Shown here: one piece after another, positions 8,601 through 17,700 of the stretch | Numbering within the stretch: position 1 is the first letter of the stretch | Layout: the number at the start of each line of letters is the position of its first letter | Source: an uncultured Fibrobacter sp. | GTDB lineage: Bacteria > Fibrobacterota > Fibrobacteria > Fibrobacterales > Fibrobacteraceae | Length of the DNA stretch: 35,095 bases | Reading direction: 5' to 3' | Assembly: GCA_934691725.1 (NCBI GenBank) | Contig: CAKUTF010000030.1 | Span: 1 to 35,095, forward strand | The notes under the pieces: model-generated | What the model saw: the letters and a program-made list of their open reading frames with translations, nothing else | Database searches by the model: none | Told to the model about the DNA's origin: nothing | Translations under genes and position numbers: made by a program

Positions 8601-9090
8601 CATCCTGGATACGGATGAAAAGGTCCTCGTGTTTACCCAGTTTACGGAAATGGGAGAAATCCTTGAAAGAATCATTCAGGTGAAATTCAAGACGAAGGCG
8701 CTTTTTTATCACGGCGGACTTTCGCTTGCAGCAAGGGAAAACGTCATTTCCGAATTCGAAAAAAATTCCGAGCGGAAAATCCTGATTCTTTCCCTCAAGG
8801 CGGGCGGAACAGGCTTGAATCTGACCGCCGCTTCGCAGGTGATCCATTACGATTTGTGGTGGAATCCCGCTGTCGAGGCGCAGGCGACCGATCGCGCTTA
8901 CCGGATTGGGCAGAATCGCCGCGTGGTCGTTCACCGTCTGATAACCAAGAATACGTTTGAAGAAAAAATCAACGCGATTATCGAAAGCAAGCGGAAAATT
9001 TCCGAGATGACGGTTTCGACAGGCGAAAACTGGATTGCGAAACTTTCGGACGATGAACTTCGCGAAGTATTCACTTTGGGAAAGGGTTAA
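5647..9090 (+). CDS. SWIM zinc-finger SNF2-family helicase
   Basis: This is a large bacterial SNF2/Rad54-like ATPase, a DNA-translocating superfamily 2 enzyme. A SWIM zinc finger of the form CxCx5CxH is at Cys118, Cys120, Cys126 and His128. After a long middle region come the helicase motifs: LRPYQKRGFAWM (Q-like, about 676), Walker A GLGKT with Lys707, motif II DEAQ (797-800), motif III SGTPVENR (about 825), and lobe 2 with GGTGLNLTAA, DLWWNPAVEAQATDRAYRIGQ ending near 1089 (motifs V and VI). The length of 1147 aa is normal for SWIM-SNF2 proteins. The physiological role is not known for most members; links to DNA repair or transcription recycling are possible. ATG 5647 follows a weak Shine-Dalgarno. 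No restriction or defence partner genes are adjacent. Confidence 0.93.
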   Translation: MASDSARHTLWGDKWRNAVERSFPLYAKSEARAADIKISGRTIDARIVDGAWSSQRTVVMLSRFSDEEEAALMDALKKNSTLAGLLAHHLEPKETLDFVQSIGLKILPGPGVKFSVKCSCGTRGMCAHAYAALFSVGKKIDRNPFAVFTVRGLDIGLLAEECTQASWEGELSLENESRVLLAFSDKFILKPLDSSERHFDAAEFEPVKIPDVRKVVLNAVVPNAVFKDSFVREYREILLEIFPKSFERYPEKSVDLEEARAVRYIGKSRWMFGTIPLAWALDAVSVESPTGMSKADASSRLLDLARKVALEILNNGAIYPKLFAIDERTARIFWLPLRSIPEVQKNLDLLHATIPPKFVRSEMESPKLFVENSAEMLVVAILSTYMQNGVEKNFQDDAFHAFFGDATLDFSSGRASSDVQEFEKWLSGYEMSGAPFLPIVNGVDAGFGKIDIDLDFVDKLTGEVYPFSKLWTRDFPNGKRCDVLRAVLPIRNYIDGYDAYVSQKATDNIHLSGERVIHFLNSAVPLFRVLGVSLDLPKGLERVIRGLVRPQIVRSEEKARAGFSRLENLLQLNWSVLVGEHAIDGKAFLENYADFGGLLYDDGQYFYVTSDDVERLKDGLKNRFKVQSIKVLQIALSGEFDGLSVDIAPEALAEIHRFKKESEEDVVVPRQIRANLRPYQKRGFAWMLGNSRLGFGSIIADDMGLGKTLQVITLLQQMKNDGAFAEKKALVVVPSGLLQNWKRELGKFAPELCVNFYHGGNRSLEKSNSDVFVTTYGVLRSDKEKFKNTDWQVAVLDEAQNIKNAGTSQSRIVKSLSAHIKIAMSGTPVENRLMEFWSIMDFCNRGLLGNAKSFREEFEKPIQEYSNRHRAELFQKITSPFLLRRLKTDKSIISDLPEKLKQDEWASLSPEQEALYQKTFSSCMEAIASLDGENPEQRFERSAKVLRLILALKQICNHPAQYLKDGNTKSELSGKTELFLDILESILDTDEKVLVFTQFTEMGEILERIIQVKFKTKALFYHGGLSLAARENVISEFEKNSERKILILSLKAGGTGLNLTAASQVIHYDLWWNPAVEAQATDRAYRIGQNRRVVVHRLITKNTFEEKINAIIESKRKISEMTVSTGENWIAKLSDDELREVFTLGKG

Positions 9091-9130
9091 TTTATTATTA
9101 TTGGGCTGAAAATTTTTTTGAGGAGATTTT

Positions 9131-10672
9131 ATGGCGACGACGATCACCGTATTTATCGTTTACCTGTTGCTGATGCTCGGCATCGGATTTTACTTTTCGA
9201 AAAAGGCGAACAGTTTAAATTCCTATTACCTGGGAAACCGCAGCATGAACAAGTGGGTCGTAGCGATGTCTGCGCAGGCTTCCGACATGAGCGGCTGGCT
9301 TCTGATGGGACTTCCGGGAGCCATCTATCTTTCGGGACTTTCCGAGGCGTGGATCGGCGTGGGACTTGCGATTGGAACCTACATCAACTGGAAAATTGTC
9401 GGACGCAGGCTTCGCAAATACACCTATTTCTGCAACGATTCCATCACGCTCCCGGACTTCTTCGCAAACCGTTTCCGCGATAGGCGAGGAATTATCCGCA
9501 TCATTTCCGCGCTTTTCATCTTGGCGTTTTTCCTCTTCTACACAACTTCGGGATTTGTCAGCTGCGGCAAGCTTTTCTCCACGATTTTCGGTTGGGATTA
9601 CACGGTCTCCCTTGCGGTCGGTATCGTCGTCGTTGTGGCCTACACGTTCCTCGGCGGATTTTTCGCCGTCAGCTGGACGGACTTTGTGCAGGGAATTTTG
9701 ATGCTTATCGCCGTGTTGATGGTTCCCACGATGATCTGTGCCTTGAACGACGGGTTCGCTCCGACAATCGACGCGATGAACAAGGTGAATCCCTACCTGA
9801 TGAACATCTTTACGAATGCTTCGACGGGCAAGGCGATTACGATTATTTCGCTTGTTTCCTCGCTCGCCTGGGGACTTGGCTACTTTGGGATGCCGCACAT
9901 CCTCGTGCGCTTTATGTCCATCAAGAATCCCGACGAGATTACGCATTCCCGCCGGATTGCGATGACGTGGGTGATTCTTTCTCTCGGAGCGTCCATTCTG
10001 ATTGCTGTCTTTGGACGTTACTACCTGATGCAACAGGGAATCGCCCTGGACGATCCGGAAAAAGTCTTTATGGTTCTCACACAGACCCTTTTCCCGACGG
10101 TTATCGCCGCCATTTTGATGGCTGCCGTCCTTGCCGCAATTATGAGCACGGCGGATTCCCAGCTTCTCGTTTCCGCTTCGGCGTTTAGCAACGATCTTTA
10201 CAAGCGCTTGATCCACAAGAACGCGTCGAATCGCGAGCTGATGTTTGTGAGCCGCGGAATCGTGCTGGTTATCGCTCTTGTGGCAGGGCTTCTTGCCTAC
10301 CAGGGTCGCCCGAACGCTTCGCATGGATTTTTGGATGTCGTGATGAGTCTCGTGAGCTTTGCCTGGGCGGGCTTCGGCGCGACTTTCGGCCCGGTCGTTC
10401 TGCTTTCGCTATTCTGGAAACGGACCAACTTGGCGGGAGCTATCAGCGGAATGCTTGTCGGCGGAATCCTCGCTTTTGTCTGGAAATTCTATCTCTCGGG
10501 ATTTGCGGATTCCTGTGCGATCTTTGGCCTGTATGAACTTGTCCCGGGCTTTGTGCTAAGCTTTGCCACAATCGTCGTGGTGAGCCTTTGCACAAAGAAG
10601 CCTTCGGAAGAAATCGTGCGGGAATTTGAACAGGTCAATTCGAGCCGTTTGAGCGACCTGGTGTTAAAGTAG
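9131..10672 (+). CDS. putP: Sodium:solute symporter, PutP (proline) type
   Basis: This is an inner-membrane transporter of the SSS family, most like PutP, which imports proline with Na+. Hydrophobic helices run along all 513 residues. Diagnostic segments are YYLGNRSMNKWVVAMSAQASDMSGWLLMGLPG (TM2 Na+/proline region, about 33-64), GLAIGTYINW, the RIISALFILAFF helix, AAIMSTADSQLL (TM8 Na+ site, about residues 333-344) and GFGATFGPVVLLSLFWKR. A strong Shine-Dalgarno (gaggag, 9120-9125) fixes ATG 9131. It is separated from the helicase gene by 40 nt. No proline-catabolic putA is present, so substrate assignment rests on family resemblance. Confidence 0.9.
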   Translation: MATTITVFIVYLLLMLGIGFYFSKKANSLNSYYLGNRSMNKWVVAMSAQASDMSGWLLMGLPGAIYLSGLSEAWIGVGLAIGTYINWKIVGRRLRKYTYFCNDSITLPDFFANRFRDRRGIIRIISALFILAFFLFYTTSGFVSCGKLFSTIFGWDYTVSLAVGIVVVVAYTFLGGFFAVSWTDFVQGILMLIAVLMVPTMICALNDGFAPTIDAMNKVNPYLMNIFTNASTGKAITIISLVSSLAWGLGYFGMPHILVRFMSIKNPDEITHSRRIAMTWVILSLGASILIAVFGRYYLMQQGIALDDPEKVFMVLTQTLFPTVIAAILMAAVLAAIMSTADSQLLVSASAFSNDLYKRLIHKNASNRELMFVSRGIVLVIALVAGLLAYQGRPNASHGFLDVVMSLVSFAWAGFGATFGPVVLLSLFWKRTNLAGAISGMLVGGILAFVWKFYLSGFADSCAIFGLYELVPGFVLSFATIVVVSLCTKKPSEEIVREFEQVNSSRLSDLVLK

Positions 10673-10679
10673 GCAAAGT

Positions 10680-10990
10680 AAGAGAATGTCTTTATATGGA
10701 AGCGCGGACGTCTAAGCTTAGGGACTAGGGATTAGTCCGCGGACGTCTAGGGGAATGAGGAATTAGCAATGAGAAATTGGTCCGCGGACGTCTAGGCTTA
10801 GTGAAAGTGGTCAGAAGTCAGTGGTCAGAACGGCATACATCTAGGTTTTTGGGATGCGGAACAACGTACGATGTCATTCCCCGGCTTGACCGGGGAATCT
10901 CCTTTCAGATAAGGGATTTGGCAGGTTAGCGAGCTTGTCGAGCTATCCAGAGCTTAGTTGAGAGAACTTAGAGCTTAGAACCGGCGTGGC
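10680..10990. repeat. Intergenic repeat mosaic 2 (no gene seen)
   Basis: This gap contains the same word set as 1-408 but largely as reverse complements: gtccgcggacgtctaggc (twice or more), gggactagggattagtcc, gaatgaggaattagcaatg, ggtcagaagtcagtggtcag, the attccccgg palindrome with inverted loop, ggttagcgagcttgtcgag and gagagaacttagagcttag. No coding potential was seen. Confidence 0.7.
10876..10898. repeat. Palindromic repeat, inverted-loop copy
   Basis: This has the same 9-bp stem as 184-206, but the loop is cttga, the reverse complement of tcaag. The two copies are therefore inverted relative to each other. Confidence 0.75.
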
Positions 10991-11057
10991 CATGGCCAGC
11001 ATATCCGTGGCGGTCTTGTTCCGATAGATGAAAACAGGTTCTAAAAAAAAAACGAAA

Positions 11058-11085
11058 AGGGAAGTCCGTCCGGGCTTCTCTTTTT
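11058..11085 (+). terminator. Rho-independent terminator-like hairpin
   Basis: A GC-rich stem gaagtccg (11061-11068) / cgggcttc (11071-11078), with one G-T pair and a tight loop, is followed by ctcttttt. It lies upstream of the lipoprotein gene at 11160 and downstream of the repeat mosaic. It would stop read-through from putP or from an unseen short transcript in the gap. Confidence 0.5.
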
Positions 11086-11159
11086 GTATGGAATTCGAAA
11101 AACGTTCTATTTTTTCCTTACGGAAAAATCTTTTTGTTGAAAAGCCTTATTTTAAAAGA

Positions 11160-12431
11160 ATGAAATTTTTCCCTTTGCTCTTTACCCTTGCTCTTAGCCT
11201 TTTGGCTTGTTCCGATAACGCGTCCGATGCTCCGCTAAGTGAACCGTCTTCAAGCTCCTTTGAATTTCAAGGCGAATTTTCATCAAGTACCGATGCTTTT
11301 AGCTCGGCAACGGTATTCCTGTCGTCAGCCGGAGAACCGTTTTCGAGTGCCGGAGAAGAACTCGTTTCCTCGGCAACATCGTCAAGTTCTGGATTTAACC
11401 CCGGTTCCAGTGCGGACGTTTCGTCGTCGGAAACGGAGAGTTCTTCAAGCGATGTCTCGGCGATTTCCAGTTCAAGCGCAACCCTTGCCTCTTGGGATGA
11501 AATCGTCTCGCAGGCGGACTTGACCGAGGCACAAATCCAACGCGCCGAGGAATTTCGCCGTGTTGCTGTCGATTCCGCGGGGAGAACCCGCAACGCCGTC
11601 TATGTCTATACGAAATCGGTCGGAGCTTTCTCTTCCGCTCCGGAAAAGCTCGCCGCCCGCATCGCGGTACTCGGGTTTAACGATGTCTATCTGAGTCCGG
11701 GAAAATCGCTTTACACAAATCCGAACGATTGGATTCGGACTTTTATCCGGACGCTTTCGGGATACGGTATTGATGTCCATGCGCAGCGCGTGCCCGTCAC
11801 CGGAAGCAGCGGTCTTGAACTTTTAACAAGCGAAAGCGCAATCGATGCCGAAATCGCTCTCGTTTCGGGATACAACAACCAGGTCGCTTCCGATGAAAGG
11901 TTCGCGGGGCTTTCCGCCGACATCGAAGTCCATACGATAAAGTCGGGCTTTTCCTATACGTGGGACAAAGGCGCAAGTTCCGATACGCTGCTCCGGATGG
12001 CGCAAAGTGCGCTGGAATACGCGGGAGAAAAACTCAGAAGTGTTAATCCGAATTTAAAGCTTTCCGAAGCGATTGCGATGCCCTACGACAAATACTACAA
12101 CGAAGGCAAGTTTACCAACGGAAGCTCGGGGCATTTTCTGAAATCTTGCGACTGGGTGATTTTGATGGACTACTACACAAAAGATACCCAGCTCCAGCGG
12201 TATGCCCGGGCGAGTTTTGACAATGCGACCAAGGACGCAAGCGTAAGCGTCGCTTTGAAAGTCAAAGGTTCGACTTCCGATGCATTCCAGGACTGGAACG
12301 CTTTGCTTTTGTCGCTTCAGGGCTTGTTCGAAACTTCTATCGGGTATAAAAATCCGGCGGGCTTTACGCCTTTCCGCGGTCTCGATTTTTTCACTTACGA
12401 AGGCTTGGAGAATCTCTGGTTTGAGGGCTAG
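11160..12431 (+). CDS. Ser-linker lipoprotein with possible TIM-barrel domain
   Basis: This is a predicted lipoprotein of 423 aa. The start at ATG 11160 puts a classic signal peptide first (MKFFPLLFTLALSLLAC, lipobox Leu-Leu-Ala-Cys17). Residues about 22-105 are a Ser/Ala/Glu-rich linker of the kind common in Fibrobacter surface proteins. The C-terminal domain (about 110-423) alternates hydrophobic strands and helices: GFNDVYLSPG, YGIDVHAQRVP, GLSADIEVHT, CDWVILMDYY, GLDFFTYEGL. This pattern suggests a (beta/alpha)8 barrel, with DIEVH in a position where glycoside hydrolases carry acidic residues. I do not recognise the family, so enzymatic activity is a guess. A longer in-frame start at 11028 would bury the signal peptide and spans the terminator hairpin. 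It precedes the TcA-like operon, with a promoter between them. Confidence 0.7.
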   Translation: MKFFPLLFTLALSLLACSDNASDAPLSEPSSSSFEFQGEFSSSTDAFSSATVFLSSAGEPFSSAGEELVSSATSSSSGFNPGSSADVSSSETESSSSDVSAISSSSATLASWDEIVSQADLTEAQIQRAEEFRRVAVDSAGRTRNAVYVYTKSVGAFSSAPEKLAARIAVLGFNDVYLSPGKSLYTNPNDWIRTFIRTLSGYGIDVHAQRVPVTGSSGLELLTSESAIDAEIALVSGYNNQVASDERFAGLSADIEVHTIKSGFSYTWDKGASSDTLLRMAQSALEYAGEKLRSVNPNLKLSEAIAMPYDKYYNEGKFTNGSSGHFLKSCDWVILMDYYTKDTQLQRYARASFDNATKDASVSVALKVKGSTSDAFQDWNALLLSLQGLFETSIGYKNPAGFTPFRGLDFFTYEGLENLWFEG

Positions 12432-12483
12432 AGCCTAATCCTTTTTTGGGGGGATAACCAATGTAAATTCTTACACTGTATCG

Positions 12484-12533
12484 TTTTTTTTTTTTTGAAA
12501 AAGCTTGCGCTTGCTGTGGAAAGTAATTATATT
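12484..12533 (+). promoter_or_regulatory. Candidate promoter of the TcA operon with 13-T tract
   Basis: A -35-like TTGCGC (12505-12510), a 17-bp spacer and a -10 TATATT (12528-12533) lie 44 nt upstream of the TTG start. A homopolymer of 13 T (12484-12496) ends 8 nt before the -35 box. There it could serve as an UP-like element and could vary in length by slippage. Confidence 0.45.
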
Positions 12534-12577
12534 TCCTTTGTAGAGATTGTTCCAAAATCACTGAGAAGGAGTCGCCG

Positions 12578-14710
12578 TTGTCCTATCCTGTCCCCGAAAC
12601 CTGGAATGTTTCCGGTATTCTGTCGAATAACGGCGTTCCTTTTTGTCAGGGAAAAGTCGAAGCCTATCACAGGCTTGCCGACGGGACGCTGGACTGGATG
12701 GCGGAATGCGGCATTGGCGAAGACGGCTCTTTTTCGCTTGAATTTTCTTCTTACATGTTCCAGAAGGGGAATGCTTCCATCGATCATCCCGATTTGGTTG
12801 TTCGCCTTTTTGATTTTGCCGGGAATTTGCTGTGGGAATCGGACGCGTATGCGGCGACGGAAACACCTTTTGAATTGGGACATATCGACATTTCCAAAGC
12901 CTCTGCGGATGATGTCTGGAGTGTTGAGGGCTTTGTTTTTTACAACTCGGCGACGCCTCTAATCGCCGGAACCGCCTTTGTTTACGATCTTTGGAACGGG
13001 CGTGCAACCCTCCTCTCGCAGGCATCCTTGAATGCCAAAGGCTATTTTGCCTGCTCCTATTTAAAGTCGGCGTTTCAAAAACAGGGCGCTACACGAACCG
13101 CTCCCGACCTTCAAGTTGTCGTGCGCGATTTGCAGGGAAAAAGCCTTGCCACATACGATGTCCCGTCCCCCGTATCGGTACACCAGGTTGTTAGAATTTG
13201 CTTGGATGCGGTCCCTGGAATCTTGACGAGTGACGCTTGCCGGGTCTTTGGAAATATCAAGAATCTTCTTGGCTATCCCTTGCAAGACGATATCGAGGTA
13301 GCGGCTTTCTGTCTGTGTTACCGGGAAACCGCCGATAGTTCGGGATCGAAAATCGGTGCATTCGAAAAAGTGATGTTGGGAAATCCGGTCCATCCTGACG
13401 TCTTCGGCCATTACGAGATCGTTTATAACGCGTCGTCTATTCCGCTGGGGTTAAAGCTTGACAGCAAAATTGCCAAGGGAAAGAACAAGGCCTCCCTTTT
13501 CGCCGAGGTTTATTATAAAAACGGCGGGAATGGTAACGACAGCAACAGTCCCAGAAGTTTCTATTCGGCTCCGCTGGTTTTCAATGGAAAGTCCGCCCAG
13601 GAAATCAACTTTGTCCTCGACCTCGAAACCGACAAGCCGATGGAATCGGAGTTTGAACGTCTCGACAACATATTGAAAATCTATTACCAGACGGTTATAT
13701 CGTACAAAGAAACGATTCAGGTTTCTCTCCAAGATAAAATTTCTGAATTTCTGGATAGCGTTACCCGGTTTCCCTTGGTAATCGGGCGTGAAGACGTGGA
13801 TGAAGCAAAGGCTCGGGCCTATTTTAAATCTTTCCAGATTGCGCACGAACTGGTCGATTCCGTCGAGGGACTTCGGGGGGCGCTCGCTTCGGGAATCAAT
13901 CCGGTGCAGGAAAGCGCTTCCATTTGTGCCGCCTATCTTTACCCTTTGATACGAAACGCCAAGGTCATCGATGTTTCAACGCTTTTGGCGACAGGGCTCG
14001 ATGAATGCAAGAAGGTCATTAAGGAGGCTATCTCGGCAAATCTCGTCAGTTCGAAGCTTTCGGCGGACGAGTTCAGGCTAAAAATCTGGAACTACCTGCA
14101 AAAATCCAAAAATGTTGCGACGGAGCAGGAAAATACTTTTTCGGCGTTCTTTGTCTTTTATCTTTTCCTTGCCAAGGAATTGGAACTGGAATCGAATGAA
14201 TATGCAAATGCCGGTTCCATCAAGAAAAATGGAAAGGGGGGACGCCCCAGGCTAACCCATCTGGGAGAACACCGGGAACGTCTTGACAAACTTCTCGATC
14301 TGTTTTCAGATTGCGGTTCTAGCTACCAGGATTTAATCGCCTCACTCAAGGAAGATTCGTCGGTTTTCTCCTCTGCGGAAGTCGAGGATTTGAAATTCCT
14401 AATAGAACTGGGCGATTTCTGCAACTGGTATCCCGATCTGGTCGTGAGCGCCTATACCTTGCTGCACAAGGAAAATTCTCCGTATAAGCCGTGTGCAAAG
14501 CCGGATTCTCAAGTATCGGAAGAAGATTCGCTCGGCGCGTGGAAGCTGGAATATCTGCTGAAGTATGGGGATGCGCTCGGAAGTGGACCGGATTTTTGGG
14601 GTGAGGCGATTGAAAAGACCGCTGGGCGTTACGCTTGCTGGTGCCGGGAAATAGCGCTCGCGCTCCCCCTGGATTTGTTTCCCGGTACGACGGCAAACGA
14701 ACAGAAATAA
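12578..14710 (+). CDS. N-terminal part of a TcA-like giant protein
   Basis: The start is TTG, supported by a strong Shine-Dalgarno agaaggag (12564-12571) with 6-nt spacing. Residues about 1-350 hold three beta-sandwich repeats of the transthyretin/carboxypeptidase-regulatory kind, opening with WNVSGILSNNG, WSVEGFVFYNS and CRVFGNIKNLLG. Residues about 370-710 are helical and resemble the helical N-terminal region of large TcA/neuraminidase-like proteins (LDECKKVIKEAISANLV; LDKLLDLFSDCG). There is no signal peptide, as in Tc proteins. It ends at TAA 14708-14710, but the same reading frame stays open to 22129, so this is probably the first 710 residues of one ancestral ~3183-residue protein. A natural two-gene TcA, like Photorhabdus TcaA/TcaB, is the alternative. 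The TcA-like assignment of this half is inference from context and pattern. Confidence 0.75.
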   Translation: MSYPVPETWNVSGILSNNGVPFCQGKVEAYHRLADGTLDWMAECGIGEDGSFSLEFSSYMFQKGNASIDHPDLVVRLFDFAGNLLWESDAYAATETPFELGHIDISKASADDVWSVEGFVFYNSATPLIAGTAFVYDLWNGRATLLSQASLNAKGYFACSYLKSAFQKQGATRTAPDLQVVVRDLQGKSLATYDVPSPVSVHQVVRICLDAVPGILTSDACRVFGNIKNLLGYPLQDDIEVAAFCLCYRETADSSGSKIGAFEKVMLGNPVHPDVFGHYEIVYNASSIPLGLKLDSKIAKGKNKASLFAEVYYKNGGNGNDSNSPRSFYSAPLVFNGKSAQEINFVLDLETDKPMESEFERLDNILKIYYQTVISYKETIQVSLQDKISEFLDSVTRFPLVIGREDVDEAKARAYFKSFQIAHELVDSVEGLRGALASGINPVQESASICAAYLYPLIRNAKVIDVSTLLATGLDECKKVIKEAISANLVSSKLSADEFRLKIWNYLQKSKNVATEQENTFSAFFVFYLFLAKELELESNEYANAGSIKKNGKGGRPRLTHLGEHRERLDKLLDLFSDCGSSYQDLIASLKEDSSVFSSAEVEDLKFLIELGDFCNWYPDLVVSAYTLLHKENSPYKPCAKPDSQVSEEDSLGAWKLEYLLKYGDALGSGPDFWGEAIEKTAGRYACWCREIALALPLDLFPGTTANEQK

Positions 14711-14725
14711 ATCGCCATCCGTACG
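14708..14725 (+). other. In-frame TAA splitting the TcA-like reading frame
   Basis: TAA at 14708-14710 is followed by five sense codons (Ile-Ala-Ile-Arg-Thr) and then TTG 14726, all in the frame of both flanking coding regions. No Shine-Dalgarno precedes TTG 14726, and there is no in-frame ATG until about residue 130 of the downstream part. A one-base change, for example from GAA, would create this stop. Confidence 0.8.
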
Positions 14726-17700
14726 TTGAAAGAAAGGCTTCGGGCAAAGTTTCCGCAGGCGGAGTTGAAATTAAAACTTTCGGAAGCTTTTTCGGCGGAT
14801 GAATCCGAAAAGCCGTGGAAAGACTTGGTTTGGAAACTGCAAACGGAACCGTGGGCGGATTTTGACTGGAACGCTTCCGACTTGGAAATATTCCTAAAAA
14901 AATCCGCAGCTGCCCATGCGCAGGACGATAAGATTCCCGAAGCGACAGCAAGCGATGACGATAAGAAAAAGATTAAGACTTTGCAGCGTCTTTTCCGTTT
15001 AACGAACGACCCGCAAGCGATTGCCTACCTGGTTCGCAACGGTTTTGATTCCGCATCGAAAATCTCCCTCTCGGACGAAGAAAGCTTTGTCGCGAAGCAT
15101 GGCCTTGGCATGGGAAACAAGGAACTGGCGACAAATATCCACCGCCTCGCCAAGAATTTTGTCGCAAGCGCCACTCTCGACGTCGAACGTTACCATGGCA
15201 ACCTGAATGAATCCGACAACACGATTTTGTCGCTACCGCGCGGATTGCAGAATGAATCGTTGTCGCCGATGCGCGCCGGGAGTGCTGCGCAAAATATTCG
15301 CTCCGTTGGTAATAATGTGGCGAAGAGCCGTCTGCAGAACAAAGACTACGCCAACTGGAAAACTTTATTCGGGAGCATCAACCGTAATTCGGGAACCCAG
15401 AATCAATCGATTTTAAGCCCTTCGGCGTATTTACTGGATTTGCTTGATTTTTTGAAGCAGGGGCAAGCCTATACCAAGTTCATCAGCCGTCGCCCCGATA
15501 TTCTGGGTTTAAAAATGACCAAGGCGAACGCCGAAATTTCGCTTCCGACCATCGATCTGGCGATAGAACTTTTGGAAAGTCTCGTCGCTAGGAGTTCGGC
15601 AAACCAAAAGGCGATCCCGTTTTGCAACCAGACGCCGGAAAAGGCGACGGCGGAAGATTTAAGGGCGAATCCTTGTCCTTGGATTTCGGAAGCCTCTTCG
15701 GGAATGGATGTTGAAACGACCGCGATGAAGGCCCTTGGCGAGAAAATCTATCCGATGTCGCTCCCGCAGAATTTTGACCGGATGCGGGTTTCGGAAATAT
15801 TTGCCAATCTTTCGTTGGACAATGCGTCCATTGCAAGAAAACTGGGCAAGGTGAAATCGGAAAATGCCCGAGAGGATGCCTGGAATGCGATGCTTTTGCT
15901 GAAAGGCTACGACCCAGAACTTCTGTCTTCCGATTGGAATGATGATTCCCGTCCGGTGTGGGAACTTTGGGGGCTGACAGAAAATGACAATGAGGGACTC
16001 TTTTTCCCGGATAAGTCCCGGCAGATTGAAAGCAAGGATCGCAAGTGGTTTCAGGTCTTAAGCTATTTGGCGTTTGTCCTTGACCGCGCCAAATTGACCT
16101 ACGAGGAATTTGCGGAGATTTTGACGTCGCCTGTGTTTGCGGATTCCGGTGTGACTGTCCATGCGGATTCCGAATCGTTCCAGCTTTCGGATGTAAGCGG
16201 TTACAGGATTCTCTTTACGGCAAATGCGGACAAGGAAGACTTTTTCTTCAAGCTCTCCGTCTTTGTTCGCCGGCGGATGGCTCTTGGATGGAAGATTGAA
16301 GATGTGGCGAATACATGGAACTGCCAAGTTGATGAACTAGCGGAAATCGAGAAACTGAAAACCCGAATGGGAGTGTCTGTCCAGGAAGCCGCCGTACTTT
16401 TGGGAAAATGTTCCTTGACAAGGGATGCGCTAAAAAAGATTTTTCCGATCGATTCGCTTTTTGATTCTTATGCCGAAGAGGCTTTTGCGGATGTTTCCGC
16501 GCTTGACTTTGCGAAGGAATGCGACAAGCTTCAGTACTCTCTCTCGGTGGCGGCGAATGTCTGCCTGGGAATGGATTCCCGGGACGCCGTGCTCCTCTTG
16601 CAGGAATTCTGGAAACCGACCGAAGAACGCTCTTTGGTCTTGGCTTTTGAAGAGGGACTGGATATCCTGTATCGATACGGCCTTTGGGTTGCAAAGAACG
16701 ATCTTTCCGTAGAAGATTATCTTTTCCTGAAACGCATCGGTTTTCCCGTAGGATTGGGCAGTAGAAAAAATTGCCACGAGACTATCGATGAACTGGAACT
16801 TTTGCGGAATTCGTCCCTCTCGGTTGGCGATTTGAAATCGATACTCGAACCGCAGTTGGTCCCGCGGAACGAATCTTCTTCTTTTGCCGTGGAATTGAAT
16901 GCGAATGTGCGGAGGTCTTTGGATGAATTTGGCGGTTTTGATTACGGAACCGCGATTCACGGGCTTTTGAAAACATTGGGCAAAGAAAATGCCGAGGAAA
17001 TTTTTGACGCGTGGAAGAATAACTTCGAACCGGATGCCGGCGGAAAGTGGAATGCCTGTTTAAATGAGGTGCTTCGATTCGTTCCGGTGCCATCTTCTTC
17101 GTGGAAAGATATCTTTGTCGAGGATGAAAGCGGAGCCTCATTCTACAACGCGCTCCGTGACGAGCTTGCCTTTGAACGGACACTCTCCCTCATTGCCGAG
17201 AAATTCTCGCTGATGCTGGATGTCGTTGCGGAACTTTTTATAAAGCTGAAAGACGATGCTTTGGATGACTTGACGGAATGGAAAAATTTTGCAACTAGGG
17301 AAAACATAACGTCGGTAGATGATTGGAGTGAAAACGATGTCGCTCTGATAGAAATTCTCGGCAACCGGATTGTCCGTTGTTCCGCGCTCTATCGATTTAC
17401 GCAGTCGTTGGATCTTGGCTTTGAATGGGACTGGAAAAATCTGATTCCTCCTGCCGAAAGACAGGTGCCGAATGTTGGCGGTTCGGAAGCCGAAGTGGAA
17501 AACACTCCATATGACTTGTTTAAAGACGTACTTTGCGCGTTCGCCGCATCTTCCCGAATTTTGGGCGAAGTTTACAATTATGGCGCGTTAGAAAATCTTG
17601 ACGCTTCGGATGAAAAAATTCGGATTTCGAACGAAGCCTTTGACGCGCTACTGACAGCTTCCGGAATCGCTTTCGAGCGGGATGGAAACAGCCTTGCGAT

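Noticed and set aside
9215..10324. 369-codon minus-strand open frame
   Set aside because: It is antisense to the putP-type symporter, whose hydrophobic helices yield a charged His/Arg/Asp-rich mirror translation.
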